Below are positions 1 through 11,616 of a stretch of DNA of 64,000 nucleotides, piece after piece. The position numbers and the translations under genes were made by a program. Below the pieces are notes generated by a model. The model was not told where the DNA came from, ran no database searches, and saw only the letters and a program-made list of their open reading frames with translations. Every line of letters starts with the position of its first letter. Position 1 is the stretch's first letter. Source of the stretch: Plantago ovata (lineage: Eukaryota > Streptophyta > Magnoliopsida > Lamiales > Plantaginaceae); the NCBI GenBank assembly GCA_028274465.1, contig CM051458.1:79442085-79506084 (forward strand). The letters run 5' to 3'.

Positions 1-1991
1 AGAGATATTGATTGTTCATTCTAATCTTACTTTGTTGTATTTATAGATGGATAAGGGTGGAAAGAAAGGATATTGGGAAGGTGTTGGTGTTGGACGCTTG
101 CAAGGAAGGGTTGTTACTCAATCAAACCGTAAGCGTGCAGAAGAAGGACGTAAGCTTCCTGTTGAGGCCAAAGCAAGGGCTACGAGGGATGACATGGAGC
201 AGGAAAGTGAGAGTACCCAAGTGCATGAACAGTCTGCACGTGCAACTGAGACCATGGTGGATAGTTCCGATGATGATGATACTTCGATATCTAGTGGTAC
301 ACTTAAAGATATGGAGATAGATGCATATCTTGATAACCTTCGCAGTAAAGGTAAATGGATTAATCACCATGAGATTGCTAGGGATGAGGAAGACGATGAA
401 GAAACTTATGATAATTTGCAAGGTAATTCAATTTCTTGTGATTTTATCAGTTAATATTTTTTAGGTTCTTTTTTTTAATTTTTACTTTATTTAGGGTCGA
501 GAGAACATATTCATGGTGACATGGAGGGTAATGTGCATGGTAGCCCGATGAGTTTGGGAGTTGATGGAGGGCCAGTACTAAAGGAGTTATTGCCTTCGTT
601 CAAACACCATATTGCATACCAAATATGGCATAAGGGGGGGGGGTCAGTCAATTTTATGTTTGTGAGACTTGAATTATTATGTTGGTCACATAATATTTAA
701 TATTGTTGTAACATGTTTTGTTTTTTTTTATAGGTCCTTAGGTGCTTGCATTGTCATTCAAGACATGCAAGATCAAAGAATCTCTCTATCCCAGAAAAAG
801 ACGCAAATTATGATGTATTGACATGGTTGAAGGAAAGTAGGCTATACCACCTGAAGGACTGTATGTACAAGTCTATTGACCACGCTCTTATATCAGCTTT
901 TGTTGAGAGATGGCAGCCTGAGACCAACTCCTTTCACATGCCATTCGGTGAGATGACCATCACTTTACACGATGTATGGTATATTCTACAGATCCCCGTG
1001 ACTGGTAAGCCTGTGATTTCTAGTCGCACGACTGAGGGTTTGATGACAGATATGGGACTTCTGCTGGAATTGCCTTTGGATGACGTACAAATTGGGAAGG
1101 GAACTTGGTTGGAAGCATGGTCGGTGTGGGTTTGATGTATTGGAGAAGCGCCTAAAACAGGGTAATTTGAACAACAACTCTGTATTTTCAACGTACTTGT
1201 TGTGGCTCCTTGGCACGACATTATTCGTTGATAAGACAACCACTCTTGTCCATGCCGGTTTTCTAGAGTTTCTACATGAAACTGATGGTGTTCAGAACTA
1301 TGCATGGGGTGCAGCTACATTGGCCAACTTGTACAGACAACTCGGAGAGGCATCACGAGCTGGATGCACCAACATTGCTGGTTGTCTCACACTTCTACAG
1401 GTTAGCGTCAGCGTCAGTGCTTTTTATCTAATGTTGTCGTTATAATACTTATTATTGAATTAACATACAATGCATTAATTACAGGCTTGGATTTCTAAAT
1501 ACTTCCCGCCTTTTCGTCCAAGGGGAAGAACAGATGTGGTAGATGGTCCTTGGGAAAAAAGATGGATACCGTCCCCAAACCGACTAGCTGAGCAGGAATC
1601 ATTACTGAAGTCTATCCGTATTCAGTTGGACGAGTTGCGTGCCAACCAAGTAAGTTTCCTAGTTTACTTGAATTCTGACTTTAGTTCTGTTTGAATATTA
1701 TCGTCAAATGTACAATTTTATTTCGTACTCAGGTGAACTGGACAACATTTGGGGACAACCCTTCCCAGGAAGTTCCGATAACACTGTTTGAGGGTATTCT
1801 ACATTGTCGGAGTTACACCGAGCCATATATGTCAGATCGTGTCATGAGACAGTTTGGATATGGACAGTCTATTCCATTCGCACCAATTCATCCAGTAAAA
1901 GCTGTGAGGACAGAGACACCACGTCAATACATTCTGGAACACTATGTCGACCGAACCATGTTTTTGAAATGGCGGAGCCACTTATGCAACA

Positions 1992-2297
1992 TGTAACGCC
2001 CCAGATTTCAGAAGAAGCTTAAAGGGTTGAGAACGCTACTCATACCAACAAGGTGCACCTTTCTTTTTGGGAATCCACCTATAAGAACTTCAGAGTTAAG
2101 CGTGCTTGCTCTGGAGCAATTCTAGGATGGGTGACCCACTGGGAAGTTCCCGGTGCGCGCACGAGTGAGGACAAAGTGCGCGGTTTAGAACTCGTGTTGG
2201 TCTGTGGGGCCAGCATATCACCCCGGAGAGCGCCCATGAGTAACCTTGCCGGCCCGTTGGGCTGGGTCTCGGCCCGTTAGTGGGCCGGGTCATTACA
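1992..2297 (+). repeat. Cassandra 5' LTR
   Basis: A 306 bp LTR with TG...CA ends. It differs from the 3' LTR mainly by one A in an A-run near the start and a few substitutions near the end. Confidence 0.5.
2032..2160 (+). promoter_or_regulatory. 5S rRNA-derived Pol III module in the 5' LTR
   Basis: This stretch aligns by eye with plant 5S rRNA. The internal control regions are kept: box A AGTTAAGCGTGCT at 2094-2106 and box C GGATGGGTGACC at 2125-2136. The first third has drifted more. It is not a functional 5S gene; in Cassandra this module is thought to supply Pol III promoter function. Confidence 0.5.
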
Positions 2298-2299
2298 AG

Positions 2300-2311
2300 T
2301 GGTATCAAAGC
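2300..2311 (+). other. Primer-binding site, initiator tRNA-Met
   Basis: TGGTATCAAAGC begins two bases after the 5' LTR and differs at one position from the usual TGGTATCAGAGC. Confidence 0.5.
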
Positions 2312-2470
2312 GGGACTATCCGGAACTGCAGGAACTAAGTGCCATCCGGGGCAAAGTGCTACACCGTATCGACGGTGGGAGCCACCTCTTGAGCCTGGAG
2401 GGGCCACCTCTAGAATCCTGCACGGATGGTTGGTCTCGGGACAGCGCGCAACGAGGACGTTGCGCAATTT

Positions 2471-2483
2471 AAGAGGGGGTGAT
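2471..2483 (+). other. Polypurine tract of Cassandra
   Basis: AAGAGGGGGTGAT lies directly before the 3' LTR, where plus-strand priming is expected. Confidence 0.5.
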
Positions 2484-2790
2484 TGTAACGCCCCAGATTT
2501 CAGAAGAAGCTTAAAAGGGTTGAGAACGCTACTCATACCAACAAGGTGCACCTTTCTTTTTGGGAATCCACCTATAAGAACTTCAGAGTTAAGCGTGCTT
2601 GCTCTGGAGCAATTCTAGGATGGGTGACCCACTGGGAAGTTCCCGGTGCGCGCACGAGTGAGGACAAAGTGCGCGGTTTAGAACTCGTGTTGGTCTGTGG
2701 GGCCAGCATATCACCCCGGAGAGCGCCCATGAGTAACCTTGTCGGCCCGTTGGGCTGGCTCTCGGCCCGTTAGTGGGCCGGGTCGTTACA
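2484..2790 (+). repeat. Cassandra 3' LTR
   Basis: A 307 bp copy of the LTR, followed immediately by the TSD CAACA. Confidence 0.5.
2525..2653 (+). promoter_or_regulatory. 5S rRNA-derived Pol III module in the 3' LTR
   Basis: Second copy of the 5S-like module, offset 493 bp from the first. Box A is at 2587-2599 and box C at 2618-2629, both unchanged. Confidence 0.5.
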
Positions 2791-3171
2791 CAACATATCA
2801 CAGAGGTAACTATGACTACATGCAAATTTAAATGGTCTATTTAAAAATTTTCATTTGAAGATCATTATGACTAACTATATGTATCTTAATCTTTCAGGTC
2901 TGTGAGGCTTAATACATTTCAAATTGAGAGTGATACTACTGATTACCTACTTTGGTATATTCCTAGGACACATCCCAAGGTAAATAGAGAGGTTGTCCAG
3001 AATGCAGTTCAGGATAATAATTCTGAAGCGGAATTGCTTATGACTATCACGGATATGGTCGCCCCATTCCATCCGCAGACCAATCCATCTCCCACTTATG
3101 ATGACATGAAAAACCTTGTGCATCAACTGTCCCGTATGCTAGTCAAGAAGCCTCGTACGATAGTTGATTAG

Positions 3172-3494
3172 GCACTACAATGACCGTGTCTTTTATGTTT
3201 TAGTTTAATTTGTGTTCCGGATACTCGAACCCTTTGACGTTTGTGTTTTTCTATGTGTTTGTTTTGGACCTAAATTATTATTTTTTGGATGTTAGTTTAT
3301 GTTTGTGAGACTTGAATTATTATTCTATGGGTGTTTCGAATGTTAGTTTGTGTTATTGCAGTGCCGCTATTTTACAAAAACTAACCACAAAAATAAATAA
3401 TGGGGATTCTAAATAATTAGGAAAATTGTATAAGATATTGCAATCGTAAATCAGAAATGTGAAAAGCTATTCTACGAAAACTAACAAGAATTCA
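3172..3494. other. Gap between two convergent genes
   Basis: AT-rich 3' flank of the PMD gene, facing the 3' end of the MULE-OTU gene. It contains no ORF. A 27 bp stretch at 3297-3323 is identical to 654-680 in the second PMD intron. Confidence 0.5.
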
Positions 3495-6400
3495 TCATTC
3501 TTTCCCTCTCTCTACATACCAATCTTTCCAATGAGCTACCTGTGGCACCTTATGATATTTCCAAAAAATGATGAAGTTCCCGATCGGGGCTCCTGGGTCC
3601 ACGTGTATCACAAAGAAGTGGTTAATGTTCATACCAATTGACCATTCTTCTGCGGGTGGATCTGGTCGTGGGTCTTCTGGATCAGCGCGCGATTCCCATG
3701 GTACGAATGTATAGCTACTTCCTGCACGGTAACAATGGATAACTTTCTGATACTTAGTCGCAACCGCTAGATCGAGTTCTGTCATACTCAACCAGTTAGG
3801 TTTATCGCATCCCCCAACAAAATGAGTCAAACTAATAATTTGACTTTGGTATTCAACACAACCTCCTGCAGATCAAGTCAAATAACAATTGAAAGTTTCA
3901 TATTTATATTATATAATAAATAGCATTATGTACATGTTTCAATGAAATAAAAATAGAAAAAAAATTATGAGAAGGAAGCCAACATACCTGCAATGGCTAT
4001 ATACTTGTCTTTGTAGAGTCTCATCTCTTGAATTATGTCCAGACGCACTTGAACCCATTTTTCCTGTGTCCCGTACCTATAGTGGGCTAGTGCTTGGTAC
4101 CCACAATTCCCATCAGATTCAACATTCAACCATCCTGTGATATAGTCCAATAAACGAACCGGCATCCATGATCTATATTCAAAGTTGAACAGTTGTTTCG
4201 TAGCCTTTTCCTTCTCATTCATCTTGTCCTTTTGATTCTTCTCATCTTTCTGATCCTTCTTCTTTTCATTCTTATCTTTCTTCTCATTTTTCTTCTCATC
4301 TTTCTGATCCTTCTTCCTTTTATTCTTATCTTTCTTCTCATTTTTCTTCTCATCTTTTTTATCCTTCTTCTCATCCTTCTTCCTTTTATTCTTATCTTTC
4401 TTCTCATTTTTCTTCTCATCTTTCTGATCTTTCTTGTCATCCTTCTTCTTTTCCTTCTTATATTTCTTTTCATTCTTATCTTTCTTCTCATCCTTCTTCT
4501 TCTCCTTCTCATATTCACTTTGGTATCTTTTCCCCTCAGCGTTAGGAGGTCGTCCTTTGTGCTTATGATGAATTGGCTCTTCAAATGTGGTTGACGCGGG
4601 GAACCTCATTTCATGGATATATTGAGATAACATCCTCTTCTGCACGTCCGATGCACTTTCCTTGAAGCCTTTGAATGCTTCGTCACATATATCATCAACA
4701 ATGGCTCTTCCGGAATCATCCCAAGAATATTTCTTATCCAAATCAAGAGTTTTCCAGAATGGGTGAATATCAATTGGGTCGAGTGGAGTATATTCATCTT
4801 CAAGCTTCTTCATGTGGCATGCACACATCAAGCCATGTGTGCTGCGTAACTCACATATACAAATAGGAGCATCACCCCCGCTACATTTTGCGTCATAGCA
4901 TCTTTTATTCCACTCCTCTAACTCGTTAGCCATCAACTGTATTGCATCATGCGAAACAATCCCACCAAGCCTTCGAAACAACAAATTTGCTCTACAATGA
5001 TGAGACTCCTTCGTTCTATTCAGCTCGAAATCAGATCTAATATGATTCAATTCATCTTCAACAATCTCGTGGATCTTCAAAAAAATGGTAGGAAAATTAC
5101 TCCTCGCATTTCTAATCCAGAACTTCAGTTGAGCATGCGCACTTTCTACCCTGCAATAATATTAAAGATTGCATAATTGAATATGATAAATTTATGCAAG
5201 TGGTGTGCTTTTACGATAATGAAAGGACAATAGTAAATTAAGAAAATTGAGTCAATGGTACATGTTGGTTGTTTGAGTTCCAAAATGTAGATATTTTCTT
5301 GTCCAGTACGACACAAAATTTTCATGATGCGGATCACACCATGTCTTCTTGACATACTCTCCAAATAGTGGATAGAATCTCCAAGTATAAAGTAGCTCAT
5401 CCACATGTTTTTCATATTCATCAACACTTTGTGAGTTCACAACCTTCTTCCACCTTGCCCTAACTGCCCTCTCATACTTTCGACTTCCAGAGTGTTTAAC
5501 AAAATTCTTATGTACACATTCTGAAATGTGTCGCCTACAAAGTAGACGACCACTCTCCGGAAAAACAGTATCAATGGCGTTCATAAGGGCTTGCTCTCCA
5601 TCTGTAACAAAAACACCTGGATACTCAACAGCACTAAAAAATTTCTTCAACTCTCTCATTATCCACACATAGCTATCCTCCTTTTCATGGTAGATGCATG
5701 CAAATGCAACATGAAAATTCTTACCGGTTGGCAATAAACCCATCACTTGAACCAAAGGCATATTATTGCATATGTGGCATCCAAGAGAATAACATAAGGA
5801 TATAGTCGAACCAAATCAACGCTATGATGGTGAGCAAAAAAAACTTCACCAACATGATTATTACCTGGTTCCTTTCGCTCATTATGATAGTAATGGTGAT
5901 AGGAGAGTAACTTCAGAAAGTATTGCATCGTGGTTAGCCCATCCCTATCCTTGTTCTTGTTTTTGTGAATTGCATTGTACACATGTCTGATGTTGCTCAC
6001 ATTATCTTCATTCAACAACTTTACCTCTTGAAGGATACTCTTTGGCTTCGTTCGAGTCATATACAACTTACGTATGTGTTCTAGCTCCGGTTCGCTCAAC
6101 TTTGCCGCCGATGTATGCCAACTAGGGTGCTTCCCAAGTGCATGGTTATGCCTCCCCCTATTCTCGCTTGTGCGTACAACCCATGGACCATTATCACAAT
6201 TTCTTTTTAGTTTCAACTGAAAGGGACATTCATTCTTCTTCGTCCCACTTGAATGGCGACTCACAATATTGACATTTTTACTCGTCGTCGCTCTGTACTT
6301 CCCACTACGTTCACAACCAAGGTAAATTCGATTTGCATGTGCTGTGACAACTGTGAAGTACATGTGATTTTCCCGTCCAATTCGCCTAACTTCATCTTCT

Positions 6401-6498
6401 GCGGCTATTCTTGTAGGAAATTCTCCAAGACTATTGAACAAGTAATTCATGTCATCATACATATGATCTTGCTCCTTATCATTCTCATCATCATTAAC
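3495..6498 (-). pseudogene. MULE/FAR1-like transposase with C-terminal OTU domain, broken
   Basis: Exons read 6498-5262, 5150-3988 and 3865-3495, with consensus splice sites. Order of parts: a FAR1-type zinc region (ECPFQLK, then RHNHALGKH), the MULE transposase core (VILLDATY, VTDGEQALMNA, CRRHISECVHKN, then VESAHAQLK across the intron), a SWIM finger (CIC...CACH), a lysine-rich low-complexity spacer, and an OTU-like cysteine protease fold. In the OTU part DGNCGYQALAH gives the catalytic Cys and HFFVIHV the His, on separate exons. A frameshift at about 5760-5775 breaks the core between DATY and MPLVQVMG. The first coding exon upstream of 6498 was not found. OTU enzymes cleave ubiquitin chains; the role of the fusion in transposition is not clear. 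The gene is convergent with the PMD gene, 323 bp away. Confidence 0.5.
4200..4530 (-). repeat. Lysine-rich repeat spacer in the MULE-OTU gene
   Basis: Imperfect tandem codons give KKDEKKDKNEKK-type units for about 110 residues with D/E/N/R interruptions. The tract joins the SWIM half to the OTU half and is open in frame throughout. Confidence 0.5.
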
Positions 6499-7639
6499 CT
6501 GAAAATAAAAATGTATACTAATCAATAAATTGAATATATGAGATAAATACGTACATTTGTTCTAATAATTTGTAAAAAAAAAAAAAGACAGAAGCAACAA
6601 CACATATATCATAAATGAAAATCAAATGTGTGCATCAATAAAATATGAAGATCAATTAATATAACAAGTTGAAGTTTGATGTAATTGGATATATATATAT
6701 ATATATATAAATATAATATATATAGCAAGAAAAAAAAATTAATGAAAACGGGCCTGCTGCTACAAGCGAGCAGCAGGCTAGCTTGCCTGCTACGGTTTAC
6801 AAAAAAAGAAAAAAAAAGGCTTAATACACATAAAATCAGTAATCTTTATCTCATAATTTTCATACTTCGACCATTCTTCAGTCCAAGGTGGCCATTCCAT
6901 GTTGAAAATTTGTATTAAGAAGAGATTGTTTCTGAAGAATTTGTTGTGGAGAAGGAAGTAATGAACGTATGAAATTGTGTTAGTTGAAATTTGTGTGTAT
7001 TTAATAAATTTGTAACTTATTTGTAAAATATTAAAAGTAAGATGTTTTTTGCAAATTACTAATAAATTTCCAACGTTTAGTAAAATTGCTACTACGTTTA
7101 ATAAGCTCCTAGTTTAATCGACATTTCTGGAGCCAACTAAAGTGATGTATTCACAGTGCCATGCATCTACCAAAATTGTATTTAGGGTAGTTTCTAAATT
7201 TTGGACTTTATATTCCGGAGTAATAGGTTTTGGTAGATGCAAATTTCAGATATAATTGCTTTTCTTTTCCAAGCAACATCAATTTAACAATATCAATCTC
7301 CTCTTTCAAATTTGTTGTGCAACATGCCTTCTTTTCTTTTCTTTTTTTTTTCTTTTTAGAAAATTGTGCAACATGCCCTTCATATGTATGTATTTTAATT
7401 GTACGACTAACAATCAACTTGGATAAAATCATACACTTTCTAATAATAGTTAGATGTTACAATAAGGTCAATGTTGAGATTTATAATTCTAGATTCCTAA
7501 CATTTTTAGTACTCATCTGTTTTTTTGGATTTTATATATATTTCATTTTTGTCCATTTTTCTTAATTTTTGGCAAATTCTACCATATTATTTTATTATTG
7601 GACCCCACCACAAATTACTAAAGTAATTAAAGTAATATA
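6499..7639. other. AT-rich region upstream of the MULE-OTU gene
   Basis: No gene recognised. It holds poly-A runs, an (AT)n tract at about 6689-6708, and a GC-richer patch at about 6750-6795 where AGCAGCAGGCT-like words recur. The 5' exons and promoter of the transposase should lie here. No terminal inverted repeat was found. Confidence 0.5.
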
Positions 7640-8544
7640 ATAAGTCGGTTGATTTACCCAATTGATTGACCTACCAATCAATTTTAATCCGTTGATCTTG
7701 CTTATCCAATTTCAATCTGGTGCGTACATGTCATTAGTTAATTAAAAGATGTAGGGTTCGAATCCTGTTGGCGTGATTTTTCTCCATTATTTTTATTATT
7801 ATTTTTATCGAAGGTGTTTGGTTCAAATCTTGTTGGCGTGATTTTTCTCTATTATTTATATCATTATTTTAGTTGAAGGTGTTGGGTTTGAATCTTATTG
7901 ACGTAATTTTTTTCTTTTTTATTTATTCTCTTCTTATATTTTTATTTTTTAACATACATTTGTATGAGGTATTACACTTAATTTTAAAAGTAACCATGAT
8001 ATGTTCTTATAAAAAAAGACATACTTTCTCCGTCCAATAATAAATGTAACATTTGATTTTGTTGACTTTTTCGATGGTCATTTTGACCTTAAATTATTCT
8101 TAAATCATATGATAAAAATAACTAAAAACATCATACTATGAAACTAGAATGTTTATATGAAGCACTTGACAATATATTCAACTGATGAAGAATACCAATT
8201 AACATGCGAAAAAGATACATTGCAGATTTTGAAGTTGAATGTTTCCAAAGTCTAGAGATGTATCTGATGGTTCTTAACTCATCGGAAGAATACTTTTCGT
8301 ATGTCTAATATAGTTCAATTCAAAAATTATTAATTGCATAACTACAAAAACTATATACATTTATAGCACACCATTTCACCATTTATATTAAGTTTAATTA
8401 CTCAATTAGTTATTTTTTATTACGTTTGAAGTCATTATGTGAAGATTATATATTCACTCCATTTATTTCAATATATTATTTAATAAAACAATAATGTTTT
8501 ACAAGATTACGCTTCACACGCGTAGCGTGTGACGCGGTTCCTAG
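7640..8544 (+). mobile_element. Helitron-like element, copy 1
   Basis: The 3' end has the Helitron signature. The hairpin TCACACGC-GTA-GCGTGTGA (8514-8532) is followed after 8 bases by CTAG (8541-8544) and then a T. The body matches copy 2 (8545-14210) and copy 3 (53031-54184, minus) nearly base for base over long stretches. The 5' boundary is only approximate, as no clear TC terminus was seen. No Rep/helicase ORF is present, so it is non-autonomous. It contains half of a Stowaway-like MITE (about 8025-8158). Confidence 0.5.
7750..7915 (+). repeat. Three short tandem units with Pol III B-box-like cores
   Basis: Three units of about 62 bp, each with a GTTCGAATC-like core followed by TTGGCGTGATTTTT. 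The first contains GGTTCGAATCC (7755-7765), a perfect tRNA-type B box. The array recurs in copies 2 and 3. Confidence 0.5.
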
Positions 8545-8639
8545 TATAATAACATGATTGATTTACCCAATTGATTGACGTACCAATCAATTCTAATCCG
8601 TATATTTTACTTATTAAATTTTAATCACTACAAGAAAAC

Positions 8640-8980
8640 AAAAATTTAGCGACAGATGGGTAGCGACGGATGCTCATCCGTCGCTACATAGCGACGGATC
8701 GCTAAATTTAGCGACGGATATTGACGAACTGCGCTCTAAGCTCAGTTCGTCCTTAAACCGGCACTAGATAGCGACAGGTGATCTTATCCGTCGGTAAAGT
8801 AGGGACAGATAAGCTTATCCGTCGCTATTGTAGCGACGGATAAGATCATCTGTCGCTCCCCTCCGTTGACTGTTAATTAAAAAAGGAAAAAAAAGAAAAG
8901 AAAAAGAAAAAAAATATTTTATTTTGGGCCTAGCGACGGATAAGCTAAGCTTATCCGGATAAGCTTATCCGTCGCTATTT
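8640..8980. repeat. CACTA left subterminal repeats
   Basis: About a dozen direct and inverted copies of GCGACGGAT / ATCCGTCGC, several forming perfect short palindromes. Confidence 0.5.
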
Positions 8981-9046
8981 AAAAAAAAAAGAAAAAAAAA
9001 GGGAAAACGGATAAGACCAGAGAGGTCTTCTTCTTCTCCTCATTAT

Positions 9047-9077
9047 TCTTCTTCTTCTTCTTCTTCTTCTTCTTCTC
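9047..9077 (+). repeat. (CTT)n microsatellite
   Basis: A run of CTT triplets. It lies in a stretch that looks like the 5' leader of a gene captured by the CACTA element. Confidence 0.5.
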
Positions 9078-10422
9078 TTCATATCTCCATTTCCCCCTTT
9101 TTCATATATGTATCAAAACTCTACCATTTTTTGTGTTCTTGGTGTCTAATCGAAGCTCGTTTAACAAGAAAGTTGGATGTACAAATAATTCGTGATTTTA
9201 TTGGTTATTTTTTCACAAATTGAAGGTACTAATTCTAACCCTAACCTTCATTATTTTTTATTTTTTACAATTTGAACTATTTCTATCAATTGTATGCTTT
9301 GTATTAGTAGTGTATGTTCTATTATGTAGTTGTTCATGGTTGAAATTGAATAATTTATAGATTTAGGGTTCTTATTATTAACCTATTTTTTCTAAGTTTG
9401 CAGTATAAATTGGATAGTTTATGATTGAAATTGGATAATTTATAGATTTAGGGTTCTTAATTCACGTATTTTTCCTAAGTTTGATTTAGTAATAGCCTTA
9501 TTATTCAGTCGTTTGAACCAACAACATATGTTCTTGTCCATGTATGGTGATTAATATGATGGGCATATAGTAGGTTATGGTATTCGTCAAATGAATGACT
9601 TAGTTGTTGTGCTAGGAGAATTTCAATAAGCTAATTGCAATATGTTGTGAGGCTTATTCTTATCTGCGGTAGCATTTTGCTTCAAATTTATACGAGAAAA
9701 TAGTACCAAGAGTTCTTGAAGAGTCTGCCTTCTAGAAATTATGGCAAGAAAAAGTAATTTCTATTGGTTTCTATGTGATAATGATATTTTGTAAACATGT
9801 TTGTCGATGTAACTCTTGAAATTTAACAGAGTCTCGTCTTTGTTTACTGTTTTAACTTGATGCACAACTTGAAGAGATTCTTGAATCTTGGTTTAACTAT
9901 ATTTATATTGGTTTGTGCTGGATTAAGAATTGATCAAGTGCTTTCTTTATGTTATTTAGTACAGTTTTTGTGGGAATTAAGAAGCATCCAGGAAGAGGTA
10001 TGGGTTTACGCACATTATCACATTGACAATGTTTTCTAATGTATTCCTTGCATATCTTGTAGTACAACTTATTTTTTAAAGTTGCTGATTGATATGAACA
10101 TTTGCATGTTCCGTGGTATTTTCGTTCCAGAATATTGAAAGGATTGGTCATACTCACAGGAGCACTGGCAAAGCATATGGAAAAGGTATCTAAGTTCTAA
10201 GGTCAATGAAATAGTTCACTTGTAGTGTAGTAAATTGATAACTTTACTTAAAGTTCTAGTTCGTAATGTACAGGATGATCCTAAGGTGAATAGTCATGTT
10301 TACTTTGGATAGTTATTAATTGAAATTTGAGTTTTTGGTCATGCTACTTTGGATGGCTTTTGGTCATGCTAGATTTTTGTTAGATGGTTATGGGCATGGT
10401 TCTTGCCTGGTGCAATACGATT
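9078..10422. other. Gene-like non-coding interior of the CACTA element
   Basis: No ORF above about 85 residues. The CTT-rich leader, T-rich stretches and GGTAT or GGTAC junction words resemble an intron-rich captured gene. I could not identify the source. Confidence 0.5.
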
Positions 10423-10427
10423 CTTTG

Positions 10428-11523
10428 TGAAAGTATATATGTCCTAAAGACAACCTACGATAGGGACGATATGTACTTGATCACATTCAGTTATTGTTAT
10501 TTATTTATGTTCATTTATTTATGCATTATTAAATACAATTGACATTACATTTTTATGAATACATTATTTGGTTGTTTGAATTATTCGATAAAATGTTCCC
10601 AATGACTTAAGGTAATCACCAAGTTAGTGGGAGCTTGTGTGTCAATAATTAAGTCCTAAAATAAGCCACTAGTTGAATGTCATTGAGATATGGGATATCA
10701 ATGATGCGATTGAAGCTAGCATATGTTGCATTGGATCCTTCGAGGATGTAGTAGGTCTCACTGCTACGAATGAACTTGGTTATTCATGATCAACATATGG
10801 ACACTTTGGAGAGTGTTGGCATACCCAACCGAGAAACCATTTGGTAAAGCTATTTAAGTATCTATGGTAGTATCAGTGTGTAGGGTGATGTTAGTAATCC
10901 TTAGACTTGAGGCCAATACTACTTCATATGTGGAATAATGTACTTTGACCATGCGCAACGCTTGCACTCTTAAAGTAGGTTAGATACGGCATGTGTTGGG
11001 TACATTATGAAGCATATGGTGTGAGTGATTGAGCCAAGATAGGATTCATTCCTCCGTAATAGATACTAGGAGAGAATACTCACTTCTCATATTTAGTGCG
11101 ATCACAAAATCGGTGGCCACCGTATGTGAATTGTCAAAATGGTATTTGGACATAATTCATAGATCGACTAATAAGATTGAGAGAGAATGAATGAAGTTAT
11201 TAGAATAGACACATAACCATATTCTAGACTCATTCGAGTATTCGTGAATGAAGGGACCGTATCATCAAAGTACCTTACGCTACAGGTGGTTTGTTTTCCT
11301 CACAAACGTTCCTTGCATATTAATATTGTCTGATAAATTGTCTAGGAATTTATTATGACCTTAATTAGATTGTTGCTTAATATGCAAGGCCCTATGGGTC
11401 ACACTTCAAGGTGGTGTTTCTACAAACGAGCTATGTATATAGGATTAAATATTAATTAGATTAATGTTGAATTACTATATATAAATATAATGGAATTATT
11501 ATTAATTAGATTAATATTAATTC

Positions 11524-11616
<93 letters not shown>

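Larger units (their letters stand above)
1992..2790 (+). mobile_element. Cassandra TRIM retrotransposon (complete, 799 bp)
   Basis: Two near-identical LTRs (1992-2297 and 2484-2790) start TGTAACGCC and end GTTACA or ATTACA. They flank a 186 bp internal region with no coding capacity. A 5 bp TSD, CAACA, lies at 1987-1991 and 2791-2795. A primer-binding site for initiator tRNA-Met follows the first LTR, and a purine tract precedes the second. Each LTR carries a 5S rRNA-derived segment, the defining feature of Cassandra. The element depends on other retrotransposons for mobility. It sits in coding exon 5 of the PMD gene. The LTRs differ by only a handful of positions, so the insertion looks recent. 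Confidence 0.5.
47..3171 (+). pseudogene. Plant mobile domain (PMD, MAIN-like) gene, interrupted
   Basis: Spliced gene with six recognisable exons: 47-422, 495 to about 643, about 735-1400, 1485-1649, 1733-2806 and about 2899-3171. All junctions fit GT/AG. Exon 3 carries PMD hallmarks: HDVWYILQIPVTG, then YLLWLLGTTLF, then YAWGAATLANLYRQL, ending in LLQ that splices to AW. Exon 5 has RVMRQFGYGQSIP. MAIN-like proteins act in the nucleus in silencing and meristem maintenance, and PMD domains also occur inside plant transposons. Two lesions show. The frame changes once between about 1080 and 1135. A complete Cassandra element lies inside exon 5; without it and one TSD copy the frame runs on to the donor at 2807. 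The ATG at 47 directly follows an acceptor-like TTTATAG, so an upstream exon may lie outside the window. The acidic first exon (DDDD, DEEDDEE) precedes the domain. Family call is confident; function is unlikely in this state. Confidence 0.5.

Noticed and set aside
2053..2773. Repeated 75-codon ORFs and long antisense ORFs in 2053-2825
   Set aside because: They fall inside the Cassandra LTRs and 5S-like module and repeat because the LTRs repeat.
4193..4594. 133-codon Leu/Ile-rich ORF on + that looks like a membrane protein
   Set aside because: It is the complement of the lysine-rich spacer; poly-Lys codons read backwards as Leu/Phe/Ile.
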